DNA of 36,311 nucleotides from NCBI GenBank assembly GCA_945877855.1, contig CAMDWA010000030.1:1-36311 (forward strand), given 5' to 3'. This document shows positions 8,798-17,613 of this stretch, one piece after another. The translations under genes and the position numbers were made by a program. The DNA comes from Thermoflexus hugenholtzii JAD2 (GTDB lineage: Bacteria > Chloroflexota > Anaerolineae > J036 > Brachytrichaceae). Positions within the stretch are counted from its first letter, which is position 1, and every line of letters begins with the position of its first letter. The notes beneath the pieces were generated by a model. It made no database searches. It saw only the letters and a program-made list of their open reading frames with translations, and was not told where the DNA came from.

Positions 8798-9955
8798 ATG
8801 AAAATCACCGCCATCAAAACCGCCGCCACCGTCGGGCACGGCATGCACCTATGGGTAAAAGTCGAGACCGACGCTGGCATTACCGGCTTGGGCGAATGTG
8901 TGCATGGCGGCACCCAAGCCATTGCCATCATCGAATATCTTGAGCCGAAATTGATTGGGCGCGACCCATTTGCCATTGATGCGATTTTTGAGGGGATGCG
9001 GCGCGGGCATGTGTTTGATGGTGGCACGGGCGGCGCATTGGTCACGGCGCTGACCGGCATCGAGATCGCCCTGTGGGATTTAAAGGGCAAGGCATTGGGC
9101 GTACCGCTGGTCGAGCTAATAGGTGGTAAGTTTCGTGACAAAATTTGGGTGTATGCCGATTGTGAAATCGACCCAGGTATGGATTTTGACGCGATTAAAC
9201 AGGTGGTTGATGAGGTGCTGGCGCGGGGCTTTACCGCGCTCAAGGTCGATATTGACATCGGCGCTTATAGCACCACACGTGGTACGCAAACCTTTACGGT
9301 CGTCAAAGACCCATTTAACCACAGCGCTGGGCAAATTGAACACGAGCGCATGATCGAGTTGGTAGATATGGTGACACGGGCGGCAGGCAAAGGTGTGTCG
9401 GTGGCGGTTGACATTCACACCCGCCTCGATGTCGCTAGCGCCATACGGGTGGTGCGCGACCTTGCACCGTATCACCTGATGTGGATCGAAGAACCCGTGC
9501 CACCAGAAAATATTGCCGCCATGCGCGAGGTGAAATCGCACAGCAAAAACCCCATCTGTGCGGGCGAAAATTTATATTTGCGGCATGGGCTGCGGGATCT
9601 GATCGAAAAACAGGCGGTAGACATCATCATGCCTGACCTGCCGAAATGCGGCGGGTTAAGCGAAGGGCGTAAAAGTGCCAACATGGCTGAGCTATATTAC
9701 ATTGGCTTTGCGCCACACAATGTCGCCTCGCCCATCGGCACGCTTGCCAGCGCCCATGTGTGCGCCAGTGTGCCCAATTTCCTCGTGCTTGAGTATCATT
9801 GGCTGCACCGACCCTATTGGACGAGTATCATCAAAGAGAAAACCGATATCATCAAAGATGGCTACATCACCCTGCCCGATTCGCCCGGCATTGGTGTAAC
9901 GCTCGACGAGGATGTGGCGCAGCAGTATCAGTGGCCGGGCACAAAGTGGTTTTGA
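8798..9955 (+). CDS. Enolase-superfamily sugar-acid dehydratase (galactonate/mannonate dehydratase-like)
   Basis: A 385-residue mandelate racemase/muconate lactonising enzyme-like protein. Metal ligands and catalytic groups are visible: Asp205 with His207 in DIHTR, the EEP motif at 231-233, Glu257 in GEN, His307 in PHN and Glu332 in LEYHW. The DxH arrangement, with a His beside the first metal ligand, and the later PHN/LExxW motifs are typical of the D-galactonate/D-mannonate dehydratase subgroup. That subgroup removes water from aldonic acids to give 2-keto-3-deoxy acids. A Lys149-Val-Asp motif occupies the usual base position on the second strand. Its place at the end of the sugar importer suggests that the imported substrate is, or is converted to, an aldonate. 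Exact substrate uncertain. Confidence 0.88.
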   Translation: MKITAIKTAATVGHGMHLWVKVETDAGITGLGECVHGGTQAIAIIEYLEPKLIGRDPFAIDAIFEGMRRGHVFDGGTGGALVTALTGIEIALWDLKGKALGVPLVELIGGKFRDKIWVYADCEIDPGMDFDAIKQVVDEVLARGFTALKVDIDIGAYSTTRGTQTFTVVKDPFNHSAGQIEHERMIELVDMVTRAAGKGVSVAVDIHTRLDVASAIRVVRDLAPYHLMWIEEPVPPENIAAMREVKSHSKNPICAGENLYLRHGLRDLIEKQAVDIIMPDLPKCGGLSEGRKSANMAELYYIGFAPHNVASPIGTLASAHVCASVPNFLVLEYHWLHRPYWTSIIKEKTDIIKDGYITLPDSPGIGVTLDEDVAQQYQWPGTKWF

Positions 9956-9993
9956 AGCATCACTTGCATACCTTAGCAACGTCTCGCTGCTGA

Positions 9994-11376
9994 TTATGGT
10001 TGTTCTGGGTTAATAAGCAAGGGCAAATTTAAGCGTGTGATCGTAGGAGTGGCTGTTGGGGTTACCGTCGCGCTGGCGGTTGGGGTTATGGTTGCTTTTG
10101 CCGTTGGCGTGATCGTGATGGTTGCGGTTGGCGTAACCGAAGGCGTAATGACGGTGGTTGGTGTGATCGAGGGGCTAGGTTTGGGTAGAGATGCCGCCCC
10201 TAAACGACGAAAACGAACGGCATCTGCCGCAACGCGCGTTTTATTGGCTGGCTCGCCCGTATTTGCCGAGAGCCACACATGCGAATTGCCGACAGGTAGC
10301 TCATAATTTCCCAATGACACCCATTCATCGTTATAGGGCAATTGGTCGAGCAATACTTCTTGCCATATATTATTACCGGTGTAGATGCGGTATTTGGCTT
10401 GGCGTGTGGTGGCATTGCGTGATGGGATAAAGGCATCAATTTGATACAAGCCTGATTGTGTAATCATCACCGCCCAATCTGCATGAGCCACATCTTCAAT
10501 ATTCTCAGTGTTTGAAATGTAATGAGAGCCATCTAAGCCAATTGAGCTTTGAATCCAATCCCCCGTTAATATGGCGGCTTGCAGCCCTGAGTCTTCGATC
10601 AGAATATCGTTGCAATGGTAAAAATCCTTATCGTCGCTGCGCCACAAACAGGTGGCGGCTGTGCCTTTACCTGTAGTGGGGAAATTAATGAGTGGATCCG
10701 GGGTGGTTTTATTACGCCAGCCAAATGGATCGGTTGCATAGGTTTCATTTGGCACACTGCCACTATTGGTGGTGCGGTATACCCCAAAATGTAAATGTGG
10801 GCCAGACGAATTGCCTGTATTTCCACTTAACCCAATAATATCTCCCGCTTTTACCGTTTGCCCAACCCGCACTGAAATTTCACTCATGTGAGCATATAGC
10901 GTATGGTAATTGTTATCATGTTTGATGACAACATGAATCCCATAGCCGGTGCTAAGTTGCATTGTTTTTATTATCGTGCCGTTAGCAGCGGCGAATAAAG
11001 GTGTACCTACAACCATCCCATAATCTAATCCAGAATGCCCATCATAGCAATAAGGGTCACAATCAAAAGACGAATCGCCAGTATAAATAACGACTTGACC
11101 ATTGCGCGTGTAATTTGGCGTATTATGATCAAAATAAGAGGTTAATCTGGGTTTGCCTTCGAACGGCATTTGCACCGTAAATCGGATGGGCGTTGGCGTA
11201 GGTGTAATAAAAACCGCCTCCAGCATCGTTGTTTGCACCGTCGTCGCTTGGGCCTGCTGACGCGATGGATCATTGACTGCAATAAGGGTATGTGCAGCAA
11301 TAAATTGTGCCCCGCCTAACAAAGCGGCAGCACCCAACCCGGCAAATCGACGATATAGGTTTATTTTTAGTCCCAT
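9994..11376 (-). CDS. Secreted M23 peptidase with golvesin-like domain and Thr/Pro-rich tail
   Basis: A 460-residue protein. Its ATG overlaps the stop of the upstream lipoprotein gene (TAATG), implying translational coupling; a TTG four codons earlier is a less likely start. An N-terminal hydrophobic segment serves as signal or anchor. The LytM/M23 zinc site is complete: HSGLD (His114, Asp118), LYAH (His163) and HLH (194-196). It probably cuts peptidoglycan cross-links. Residues about 240-390 resemble a golvesin C-terminal/xanthan-lyase-type beta domain. The last about 60 residues are Thr/Pro repeats ending in LNLPLLINPEQP, a tail style common on Chloroflexota surface proteins. It converges on the dehydratase gene. 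Confidence 0.88.
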   Translation of the reverse strand: MGLKINLYRRFAGLGAAALLGGAQFIAAHTLIAVNDPSRQQAQATTVQTTMLEAVFITPTPTPIRFTVQMPFEGKPRLTSYFDHNTPNYTRNGQVVIYTGDSSFDCDPYCYDGHSGLDYGMVVGTPLFAAANGTIIKTMQLSTGYGIHVVIKHDNNYHTLYAHMSEISVRVGQTVKAGDIIGLSGNTGNSSGPHLHFGVYRTTNSGSVPNETYATDPFGWRNKTTPDPLINFPTTGKGTAATCLWRSDDKDFYHCNDILIEDSGLQAAILTGDWIQSSIGLDGSHYISNTENIEDVAHADWAVMITQSGLYQIDAFIPSRNATTRQAKYRIYTGNNIWQEVLLDQLPYNDEWVSLGNYELPVGNSHVWLSANTGEPANKTRVAADAVRFRRLGAASLPKPSPSITPTTVITPSVTPTATITITPTAKATITPTASATVTPTATPTITRLNLPLLINPEQP

Positions 11377-12941
11377 TATGGCAACCAAGCAAAAGGAGCG
11401 TTAGGCGGTGTTGATGAAACCAGCAATTGCTTGTTTACACCCTGTATATCTGTAAACCAAATTTCACCGGACAATCCCCCATCTTTTAAAACACTAAAGG
11501 TTAAATTTAAGCTATCACGTGACCAACTCAAATTTGAAATACGAGTTGACTTAAAGTCTGTTAAATTTTGCACAGCCGCTGTGCTTGTATTAAAGCGTTT
11601 GATATTACTGGCGGTATCACGCTGATCTGTTATCGTATCAACCACAATCGCAATGACTTCTTTGCTGTTTGGGGTCCATACAGGCACATGGTTATAAGCA
11701 ACGCCTTTTCCCAAGATCGCTAGCCGTTTGGTTTCACCGCTTAAAAGGTCTGAAACCCATAGCTCGGTTTGTTGGGTGCTAATCTTGTAATTTGTTCCCG
11801 TTTGCACATTCATGATCCAAGCCAGCTTTTTACCATCTGGCGACCATTGCAGACTGCGTTCAACCACGTCAGCAACATTGGCAATTTGTTTTACAATGGT
11901 TCGCCCAGTTAAATTGTTGCTTGCTGCGGGCCGCAAAGCCAATTCAAATGTAAATGAACTGGGTTGCAAAATCACATCGGCTAATTGTTTGCCATCGGGC
12001 GAATAAGCCACTGCCGCTAAACGGGTGGAGTCATTAACTGCTACCGGATACTCAAAGGGTGATTCAGACGCATCGCTTAAATTAATTACCACGACTGAAT
12101 CGGTCAGATTTTCATTGTTCGTTTGAATAATAGCGCGTTGACTGTCGGTTGACCACGCTAAAAACCGTGTGGGGGCCGGACCCGTATCTGTTGGCGCTTT
12201 TAATGGACGTGAAAATCGGGTGTTGGTATCAATGATCGTAAAATCGGAGGCAATATGTGATAATGTTTCAGCAATAAGCAATTGTCCATCTGGTGAGGGC
12301 AACAATGCAACTAAATGTGCCCCAGTTGTCATTGCTGAGAACTCTAATGGGAAATCCGCTTCTAAATTGACAGGTGTATTTTCAGCCTGATTTAACTTTG
12401 CTACCCGTAAGCGTGCTTTACCAGTCAGCCCAACGATATTTGGAAAAGCTAACCGAAATGACCCAACCAAACGGGCTGCGTCTGCGCTAACGGGTTGAGT
12501 TGGCCCCAAGGCGATTGGGGTTCCGGTAACAATCGAAGGTGGCGGAACAGCCCCACTTGCCCCCGAAAGCGTGGGAATGGGCGTTGCAATGATATTACCT
12601 GCACCACTAGGCGAAGATGTTGGCGCAACGGGCGGCCAAGGTTGATTTTTAGGATAGCCGGGAGGGGGGGGGACTGTGGGCAAAATGGCTGTTGGGACCG
12701 GCGTAAAAGTTGCTGGTGGAGAAACTAAGGTTCCCGTTGCCTGTGCGACTGGAACTGGTGATGTTGTTTTTGCAAGTGGGGTTGAGGTTGCGACTGGGTA
12801 AGATGTACCCTGTAATATATGCCGCAAATCACCCAATGCTGTGGCAGCACGATTCATTGGCGCACACCCTGCTAATAGGAGGGTAGCCCCAGCCGTATAC
12901 ATCAATAAACGACTCGTGGATTTGCGATGTTTGATAGTCAC
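11376..12941 (-). CDS. Lipoprotein with TolB-like beta-propeller repeats
   Basis: A 521-residue protein. The N-terminus has a basic region, a hydrophobic stretch and lipobox LLAGC with Cys26, so it should be lipid-anchored outside the membrane. A Pro/Thr/Ala-rich linker (about residues 45-150) follows. Then come repeats with the TolB/WD40-like signature: YSPDGKQLAD, WSPDGKKLAW and WSTDSQRA. These form a beta-propeller, normally a protein- or ligand-binding platform. No catalytic motif is visible. Its stop codon overlaps the start of the M23 peptidase, so the two are made together and may work together at the cell surface. Confidence 0.82.
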   Translation of the reverse strand: MTIKHRKSTSRLLMYTAGATLLLAGCAPMNRAATALGDLRHILQGTSYPVATSTPLAKTTSPVPVAQATGTLVSPPATFTPVPTAILPTVPPPPGYPKNQPWPPVAPTSSPSGAGNIIATPIPTLSGASGAVPPPSIVTGTPIALGPTQPVSADAARLVGSFRLAFPNIVGLTGKARLRVAKLNQAENTPVNLEADFPLEFSAMTTGAHLVALLPSPDGQLLIAETLSHIASDFTIIDTNTRFSRPLKAPTDTGPAPTRFLAWSTDSQRAIIQTNNENLTDSVVVINLSDASESPFEYPVAVNDSTRLAAVAYSPDGKQLADVILQPSSFTFELALRPAASNNLTGRTIVKQIANVADVVERSLQWSPDGKKLAWIMNVQTGTNYKISTQQTELWVSDLLSGETKRLAILGKGVAYNHVPVWTPNSKEVIAIVVDTITDQRDTASNIKRFNTSTAAVQNLTDFKSTRISNLSWSRDSLNLTFSVLKDGGLSGEIWFTDIQGVNKQLLVSSTPPNAPFAWLP

Positions 12942-12954
12942 GTGAGTCAGGATA

Positions 12955-12999
12955 GCTGCCAGCCTTGATTCATCTGTGAATATATGATGAACTGGCAGC
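12955..12999 (-). other. Hairpin in 5' leader of lipoprotein-M23 operon
   Basis: GCTGCCAG (12955-12962) pairs with CTGGCAGC (12992-12999). Inside this, TTCATC and GATGAA can pair, with a six-base bulge on one side. It lies just upstream of the lipoprotein start and could affect translation initiation or mRNA stability. No known riboswitch is recognised. Confidence 0.4.
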
Positions 13000-13203
13000 G
13001 GGCTTTTAGCTTGTCGTTATTGTGGCATATCACTATCACTGTATGTATCATGGCTGATAACGGATTTTGCTTAGAGTTTATGACAATTTTTCTTATTTAA
13101 ACCTCATCCATTTTGAAATACACATTTTGGGTTTTCCCTCGAATTATTGAGAAGCTACGTTTATATGTTTATCGGATATGCGAAATTTTGGATAGATTTG
13201 AGT

Positions 13204-13209
13204 TATAAT
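13204..13209 (+). promoter_or_regulatory. recA promoter -10 box TATAAT
   Basis: A perfect TATAAT lies nine bases before the LexA-type operator and about 38 bases before the recA start. No good -35 hexamer is seen at 16-18 bases upstream. The promoter call therefore rests on the -10 box and its position. Confidence 0.6.
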
Positions 13210-13217
13210 TAGCACTC

Positions 13218-13231
13218 AGAACAAAAGTTCT
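13218..13231. promoter_or_regulatory. LexA/SOS operator (GAAC-N4-GTTC type) at recA
   Basis: The sequence AGAAC-aaaa-GTTCT is a perfect inverted repeat with the core GAAC-N4-GTTC, the LexA binding site of Gram-positive-type SOS systems. It sits immediately downstream of the -10 box, over the expected transcription start, where bound LexA would block recA transcription until DNA damage. Confidence 0.75.
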
Positions 13232-13246
13232 TAAGGAGATTTATAA

Positions 13247-14344
13247 ATGGCATCAGCAGCAGCGATAGCGGCGGCGGCAGCAGCAGCCGGAGATGGAAAA
13301 AAGAAAGCGCTCGATGTAGCGCTGGCATCAATTTTGAAGGCACATGGTGATGGCGCAGTCATGCGTTTGGGGCAAGCGCGTCATATGGTTGTCGATGTCC
13401 TGCCAACTGGGAGTTTGGCACTCGATATTGCCTTGGGCGTAGGCGGAGTGCCACGTGGCCGAATCACCGAGATCTATGGGCCAGAATCATCTGGCAAGAC
13501 CACCATTTGCCAACATATTGTTGCGCAATCGCAAAAACGTGGCGGGGTTGCGGCTTATATCGACATGGAACATGCGCTTGACCCACAATATGCCGCCCGT
13601 TGTGGGGTCGATGTGGATAATTTGCTCATTAGCCAACCTGACACTGGCGAACAGGCGTTTGATATTGCCGAGCAACTCATTCGTTCGAACGCGGTAGATA
13701 TTGTGGTGATTGACTCGGTGGCCGCGTTGGTGCCCAAAGCCGAAATCGAGGGCGAGATCACCGATGCACAACCGGGGATGCAGGCGCGTTTGATGAGCAA
13801 GGCGTTGCGCCGCTTATCTGGCATTATCAAACAAACCAATACGACCGTGCTATTTACCAATCAATTGCGCCAAAAAATTGGTATTATGTTTGGAAACCCT
13901 GAGACCACAACCGGCGGTATGGCGCTTAAGTTTTATGCCAGTGTGCGTTTAGATGTGCGCCGTATTCAATCGATTAAAACGGGTGGCGATGTGACGGGTA
14001 GTCGCACCCGTGTGCGTGTCACCAAAAACAAGGTGGCTGCGCCCTTCCGTGAATGTGAATTTGACATTATGTATAACGAGGGCATCAGCTTTGTTGGCGA
14101 TATGATCGATGTGGCCACCAGTTTAAATATTCTTGAAAAACGAGGCACTTTCTTTTTCTACGAAGGAAACCGAATTGGACAAGGCCGTGAGAATACAAAA
14201 GCTTATTTGAAAGACCATCCAGAAATTGCAAATCGAATGGAGGCAGCGGTGCGTGGTAGTATTGCTACTGGTCTGGCCGCCAGCGCCGTTCAAGTAACTA
14301 CGCCCGAAATTGGCGAAGATGACGGTATGGAGCCACAGGAGTAA
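13247..14344 (+). CDS. recA: Recombinase RecA
   Basis: A 365-residue RecA with the Walker A motif GPESSGKTT (Lys84). The block [20 protein letters not shown] contains Walker B. The L1/L2 DNA-binding region includes [21 protein letters not shown], and [15 protein letters not shown] follows. It forms ATP-dependent filaments on single-stranded DNA for recombination and triggers LexA cleavage. The ATG follows AAGGAG at good spacing. The N-terminus has an unusual poly-alanine stretch before the normal first helix. A LexA operator lies in its promoter. Confidence 0.98.
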   Translation: MASAAAIAAAAAAAGDGKKKALDVALASILKAHGDGAVMRLGQARHMVVDVLPTGSLALDIALGVGGVPRGRITEIYGPESSGKTTICQHIVAQSQKRGGVAAYIDMEHALDPQYAARCGVDVDNLLISQPDTGEQAFDIAEQLIRSNAVDIVVIDSVAALVPKAEIEGEITDAQPGMQARLMSKALRRLSGIIKQTNTTVLFTNQLRQKIGIMFGNPETTTGGMALKFYASVRLDVRRIQSIKTGGDVTGSRTRVRVTKNKVAAPFRECEFDIMYNEGISFVGDMIDVATSLNILEKRGTFFFYEGNRIGQGRENTKAYLKDHPEIANRMEAAVRGSIATGLAASAVQVTTPEIGEDDGMEPQE

Positions 14345-14349
14345 AGTTA

Positions 14350-14390
14350 TGAAAGATGAGTGACATGCACGATAGGTCACTCATCTTTCA
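14350..14390. terminator. 15-bp perfect hairpin after recA
   Basis: Arms 14350-14364 and 14376-14390 (TGAAAGATGAGTGAC and its complement) enclose an 11-base loop five bases after the recA stop. There is no U-tract. It may be a weak terminator or a 3'-end stabiliser. It ends 15 bases before the start of the next gene. Confidence 0.55.
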
Positions 14391-14405
14391 TCATTCGTTA
14401 GGCTT

Positions 14406-16055
14406 TTGTCAAATTGTTGTCTTTGTGGACGTGTTGTTCACCCCGCGATTGCTGCATTTAAACACGATTTACAACCAAATGTATTGCGCACACTTAAAGC
14501 AAACTTCGCATTTTGGAACGAAGGTGACGATGTTTGTCCCGAATGTGTTATACAAGTGGTTGATCATGCCCGACTTGAAGAACGACGGCGCGGCACAGTT
14601 GGCCTGCAATATGAACTAGGGCTGCCCTTCCCTGTCCCCTCACGCGACCAAGCCTATTTGTTACCAACCCCACTGCGGATGCGGTCTCATCCGCATTTTA
14701 CGGGCAAAGGGGTTACGATTGCTTTTCTCGATTCAGGGTTTACACCACACCCAGACTTAACCCAACCCATTAATCGGATCAAATGTTATGCCGACGCCAC
14801 TGGCGCACGTGTGGTTGTAAAACGTGAATTTGACGAGCCGACAAGTTCGAGTTGGCATGGCACAATGGTAAGCAGCGTTGGTGTGGGAAACGGACATATG
14901 TCGGATGGCTTGTATCGTGGGCTTGCGCCCGATGCCAACACGGTTTTGGTCAAGACTGGTTATCGCCGTGGGCGTATCTCAGAGGCCGATATTTTGCGGT
15001 CTTTGACATGGGTTGTCGATCATCATGAAAAATATGACATTCGGGTGGTGAGTATTTCGTTGGGCGGTGATATCGACTGCGACAGAATCTTAACCCCGCT
15101 CGAAGAATTGGTTGAAGAGGCCAGCGAACTGGGGCTGACGATTGTGTGTGCTTCTGGCAATGGTGGTGAATCGCATGTGATGCCGCCAGCCAGCGCCCCA
15201 TCTGCGATTACAGTGGGCGGGGTCGATGATCAAAACTCATTAGACCGTAGTTTGTATGGTATGTATCGCTCAAATTGGGGCACGTGTGGCGACCGCCATA
15301 AACCTGATGTGATTGCGCCTGCCATTTGGGTGGCCGCCCCAATGGTGGTTGACACGCCAACGCATGAACAAAGCCAGTTCTTGTGGAATTTATATGAAGC
15401 GAGCGATGCCGATTTATTGGATATTTTGACCACAAAATATTCAAAAGCGCGATTTAGCAAAGATATTGTGTTACAGCCTCCCGATATTATTCGGCGTGCT
15501 ATTCGTGGGCGTATGAATGAAGATAAACTTATTCATCGGCATTATCAACATGTCGATGGCACTTCGATGGCGACCCCGATTGTGTCATCAATTGTGGCGC
15601 AAATGCTCGAGGCCAACCCGCACCTCACCCCAAAACAAATCAAAAAAATTTTGATGGATACGGCTGTGCCTTTAGACGGTATACCGCGCAAACAACAAGG
15701 GCATGGGGTGGTGAATGGCGCTGCGGCAGTGGCGCAGGCATTGCGGTTTAGCCAACATAAGCTGCGCAAAAGCCAACACTCGCCAGTGTTGGGCAACGAA
15801 ACCATCATTTTTGCGTTTTGTCATGCAACTGCGCAACAGATATCGGTTGTAGGGTCGTTTAATGATTGGCAACCCGATGCCAACCCGATGCATCGGGTTG
15901 CAGATGGGGCTTGGCAACTTAACGACATCCTCCCAGCAAAAGGATCATATCGCTATAAATTTCTCATTGACCAAAAAACATGGATGCATGACCCTGAAAA
16001 TTTGGAGATGATCGAAGATGGTTATGGCGGATGGAGTTCGGTTTTAAATATTTGA
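14406..16055 (+). CDS. Zinc-ribbon / subtilisin (S8) / AMPK-type glycogen-binding fusion protein
   Basis: A 549-residue protein starting at TTG. This start keeps a zinc-ribbon-like N-terminus with C4-x2-C7 and C44-x2-C47 (CCLCG, CPEC). A subtilisin domain follows with Asp109 (FLDSGF), His151 (SWHGTMV), oxyanion Asn252 (SGNGG) and Ser387 (DGTSMATP). The catalytic domain has an insertion between Asn and Ser. The last about 85 residues form an AMPK-beta/CBM48-type beta sandwich: VVGSFNDWQ, then GSYRYKFLID. There is no signal peptide, so it should be cytoplasmic. A protease tethered to glycogen or another alpha-glucan is the obvious inference. The TTG start has only a weak upstream site, but the next in-frame ATG falls inside the protease domain. 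Confidence 0.85.
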   Translation: MSNCCLCGRVVHPAIAAFKHDLQPNVLRTLKANFAFWNEGDDVCPECVIQVVDHARLEERRRGTVGLQYELGLPFPVPSRDQAYLLPTPLRMRSHPHFTGKGVTIAFLDSGFTPHPDLTQPINRIKCYADATGARVVVKREFDEPTSSSWHGTMVSSVGVGNGHMSDGLYRGLAPDANTVLVKTGYRRGRISEADILRSLTWVVDHHEKYDIRVVSISLGGDIDCDRILTPLEELVEEASELGLTIVCASGNGGESHVMPPASAPSAITVGGVDDQNSLDRSLYGMYRSNWGTCGDRHKPDVIAPAIWVAAPMVVDTPTHEQSQFLWNLYEASDADLLDILTTKYSKARFSKDIVLQPPDIIRRAIRGRMNEDKLIHRHYQHVDGTSMATPIVSSIVAQMLEANPHLTPKQIKKILMDTAVPLDGIPRKQQGHGVVNGAAAVAQALRFSQHKLRKSQHSPVLGNETIIFAFCHATAQQISVVGSFNDWQPDANPMHRVADGAWQLNDILPAKGSYRYKFLIDQKTWMHDPENLEMIEDGYGGWSSVLNI

Positions 16056-16130
16056 GAGCCGTCTCCAACCACGAAGTGATAGTGCGGTCGGCGAAAATTT
16101 GTTTTTATTTTCACTGTTTATTGAGATGAG
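16056..16130. repeat. Degenerate palindromic repeat copy
   Basis: The right part (CGGCGAAAATTTG..., then TTCACTGTTTATTGAG) matches, on the reverse strand, the flank of the palindrome at 33508-33580. The central palindrome here is imperfect (GCCG...CGGC outer ends only). The element overlaps the last 13 bases of the minus-strand membrane-protein gene. Confidence 0.6.
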
Positions 16131-17455
16131 GCTTTTAACCCTCGATACGCCAAGGCAAATAACCCCATTACAAACGCTACAAAGTAATAATAGATCCATA
16201 CCACGGTATTAAAGGCTACAAATAGCAAAAATGCAGCGGTGATAAACGCTGGTAACGCTTTTAATATCGCCCCTTGCCGCCAATAAATAAGGCTAAGTGC
16301 CGATAATAGCCCGATTTGAACAACCTTGAGCCAATTTTGTAAATTCAAATTCCAAAAAATGACCGATATGCTGGGTTGTGTGCCTAAATAGCCTACGCGC
16401 CAAACTTTTTGTGAATATAACGTGGTGTCATTAAACCACTGGAAAATGCCAAAAAAGAATTCATTGGGCGAGACAATGACAAAGGGCAACACAATCCCTA
16501 ACACAATCACGCCAATCATACCGACCCAAGCCGCCACTTGTTGCCATTTATAGTGCTTTAGCCAATATAAACCGATAAAAATTGCGGCTATGGCGACAAA
16601 TGGCGAAGCGGCTAAGCCTAACCCTAGAAATATGGCAGCCCAACCATTGCGTTGATGCGCCAAAGCCAATAATACAAACGCCAATAATAGCCAAAAAATT
16701 TGGCTGGTTGCGTTTTGGGCATATTCACTAAAAATGGGGATAAAAAAGATAAAAGCCCACCATAACATCAGCGATTTTCGCTGTTTTTGGGGGGCTGGCA
16801 AAAAGTAAAGTGTTGCCCCAATACATAAATCGGCGATTAAATTGGTGAGGCGAATGTCTGATTTTGCCGCAAATGCCGGTAAATAAGCCAGCCATGTGAT
16901 CGGCAAATAAGTCAATGGCAACTCCCAAGGCATTGAATACAGGCGGTATGGCGATTCAAAATGGGTAAATTTATCGAGCGCCAACAAGACTAGGGGTTGC
17001 ATGTCACCTAAATCGGGGTGAATGGGTTTGATTGAAAAGAGATATAAGCGGATGCCGCAGCCAAGGAGGACGGCGAGTAAGACAGCCCAGTGAGGCTGTT
17101 TTAACCACCATAACCCACAAAACACGATAAAAAGGCCAATCGTGAGCCAGCGCCAGCCATCGCCCGCTGGGCTGATGAAGTGTAAAAAACGTGAAGTGAG
17201 TAACCAAGCCAGCGCTACGACCAATATGCTGCGGCTTGTGTTAATGGTATGCGAGGCATTTGGTTGGCTGGTGCTGACCCATGCCCCAGCCAATAACACG
17301 ATCAAGCCACCAAAGATGATACCCGATTGTGGCGCGGGTAAAGCTGCCCCCAAATATTCTTGCGCATGGGCAAAACCTTCAAAGGTAATGCTCATGATCA
17401 GCAACAAGACTTCGGCTGACCCCCATAAACGCAATTTACGCGCAAAATCATTCAT
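16118..17455 (-). CDS. Polytopic membrane protein, GT-C glycosyltransferase-like
   Basis: About 445 residues with 10 or more hydrophobic helices. A short acidic loop after an early helix (KPIHPDLGDMQPL) and the block WELPLTYLPITWLAYLPA resemble GT-C (GT87/mannosyltransferase-like) enzymes, which use polyprenyl-phosphate sugars on the outer membrane face. The motif match is loose, so the enzymatic role is tentative. I choose Met at 17455, which follows AAAAGAG. The longer frame to 17515 runs into the mobile-element-like repeat at 17476-17546. The gene is divergent from the amidotransferase-like gene. Confidence 0.65.
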   Translation of the reverse strand: MNDFARKLRLWGSAEVLLLIMSITFEGFAHAQEYLGAALPAPQSGIIFGGLIVLLAGAWVSTSQPNASHTINTSRSILVVALAWLLTSRFLHFISPAGDGWRWLTIGLFIVFCGLWWLKQPHWAVLLAVLLGCGIRLYLFSIKPIHPDLGDMQPLVLLALDKFTHFESPYRLYSMPWELPLTYLPITWLAYLPAFAAKSDIRLTNLIADLCIGATLYFLPAPQKQRKSLMLWWAFIFFIPIFSEYAQNATSQIFWLLLAFVLLALAHQRNGWAAIFLGLGLAASPFVAIAAIFIGLYWLKHYKWQQVAAWVGMIGVIVLGIVLPFVIVSPNEFFFGIFQWFNDTTLYSQKVWRVGYLGTQPSISVIFWNLNLQNWLKVVQIGLLSALSLIYWRQGAILKALPAFITAAFLLFVAFNTVVWIYYYFVAFVMGLFALAYRGLKASSQ

Positions 17456-17475
17456 ACATTCTCTTTTTTTTATTG

Positions 17476-17546
17476 GAGCAGATTTCAAGTTGATAAAAGA
17501 TTTCGTCGATTTCATTGTCGCTCCGTCATCTTTTCCAAATTTGCTC
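17476..17546. mobile_element. MITE-like element, 71 bp, collapsed copy
   Basis: Terminal inverted repeats GAGCAGATTT (17476-17485) and AAATTTGCTC (17537-17546) match at 9 of 10 positions. On the reverse strand its flanks match the 110-bp element at 33341-33450, but the central long palindrome is reduced to a remnant resembling GATAGTGAAATCGGC. It occupies the space between two divergent genes and creates false N-terminal extensions for both. Confidence 0.65.
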
Positions 17547-17613
17547 TCATTGGGCGAGGCATTATTTTAGTCTGCTCATCAACCTAGCTATAACTCTGCT
17601 ATCATTTCGCGCT

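Larger units (their letters stand above)
12942..13246. other. Divergent intergenic region between lipoprotein operon and recA
   Basis: These 305 bases separate two divergent transcription units. The left part holds a hairpin (12955-12999) that would fall in the 5' leader of the minus-strand operon. The right end carries the recA -10 box, LexA operator and ribosome binding site. The middle (13000-13180) is AT-rich, and I see no ORF or RNA gene in it. Confidence 0.7.

Noticed and set aside
10037..10306. Plus-strand open frame rich in Gly/Val/Ala
   Set aside because: It is the antisense of the Thr/Pro repeat tail of the M23 peptidase, and its regularity comes from that repeat.
13209..13217. TTAGCACTC, identical to the left half of a CIRCE (HrcA) operator upstream of recA
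   Set aside because: The right half GAGTGCTAA is not present at the required 9-base spacing; the following bases form the LexA-type palindrome instead.
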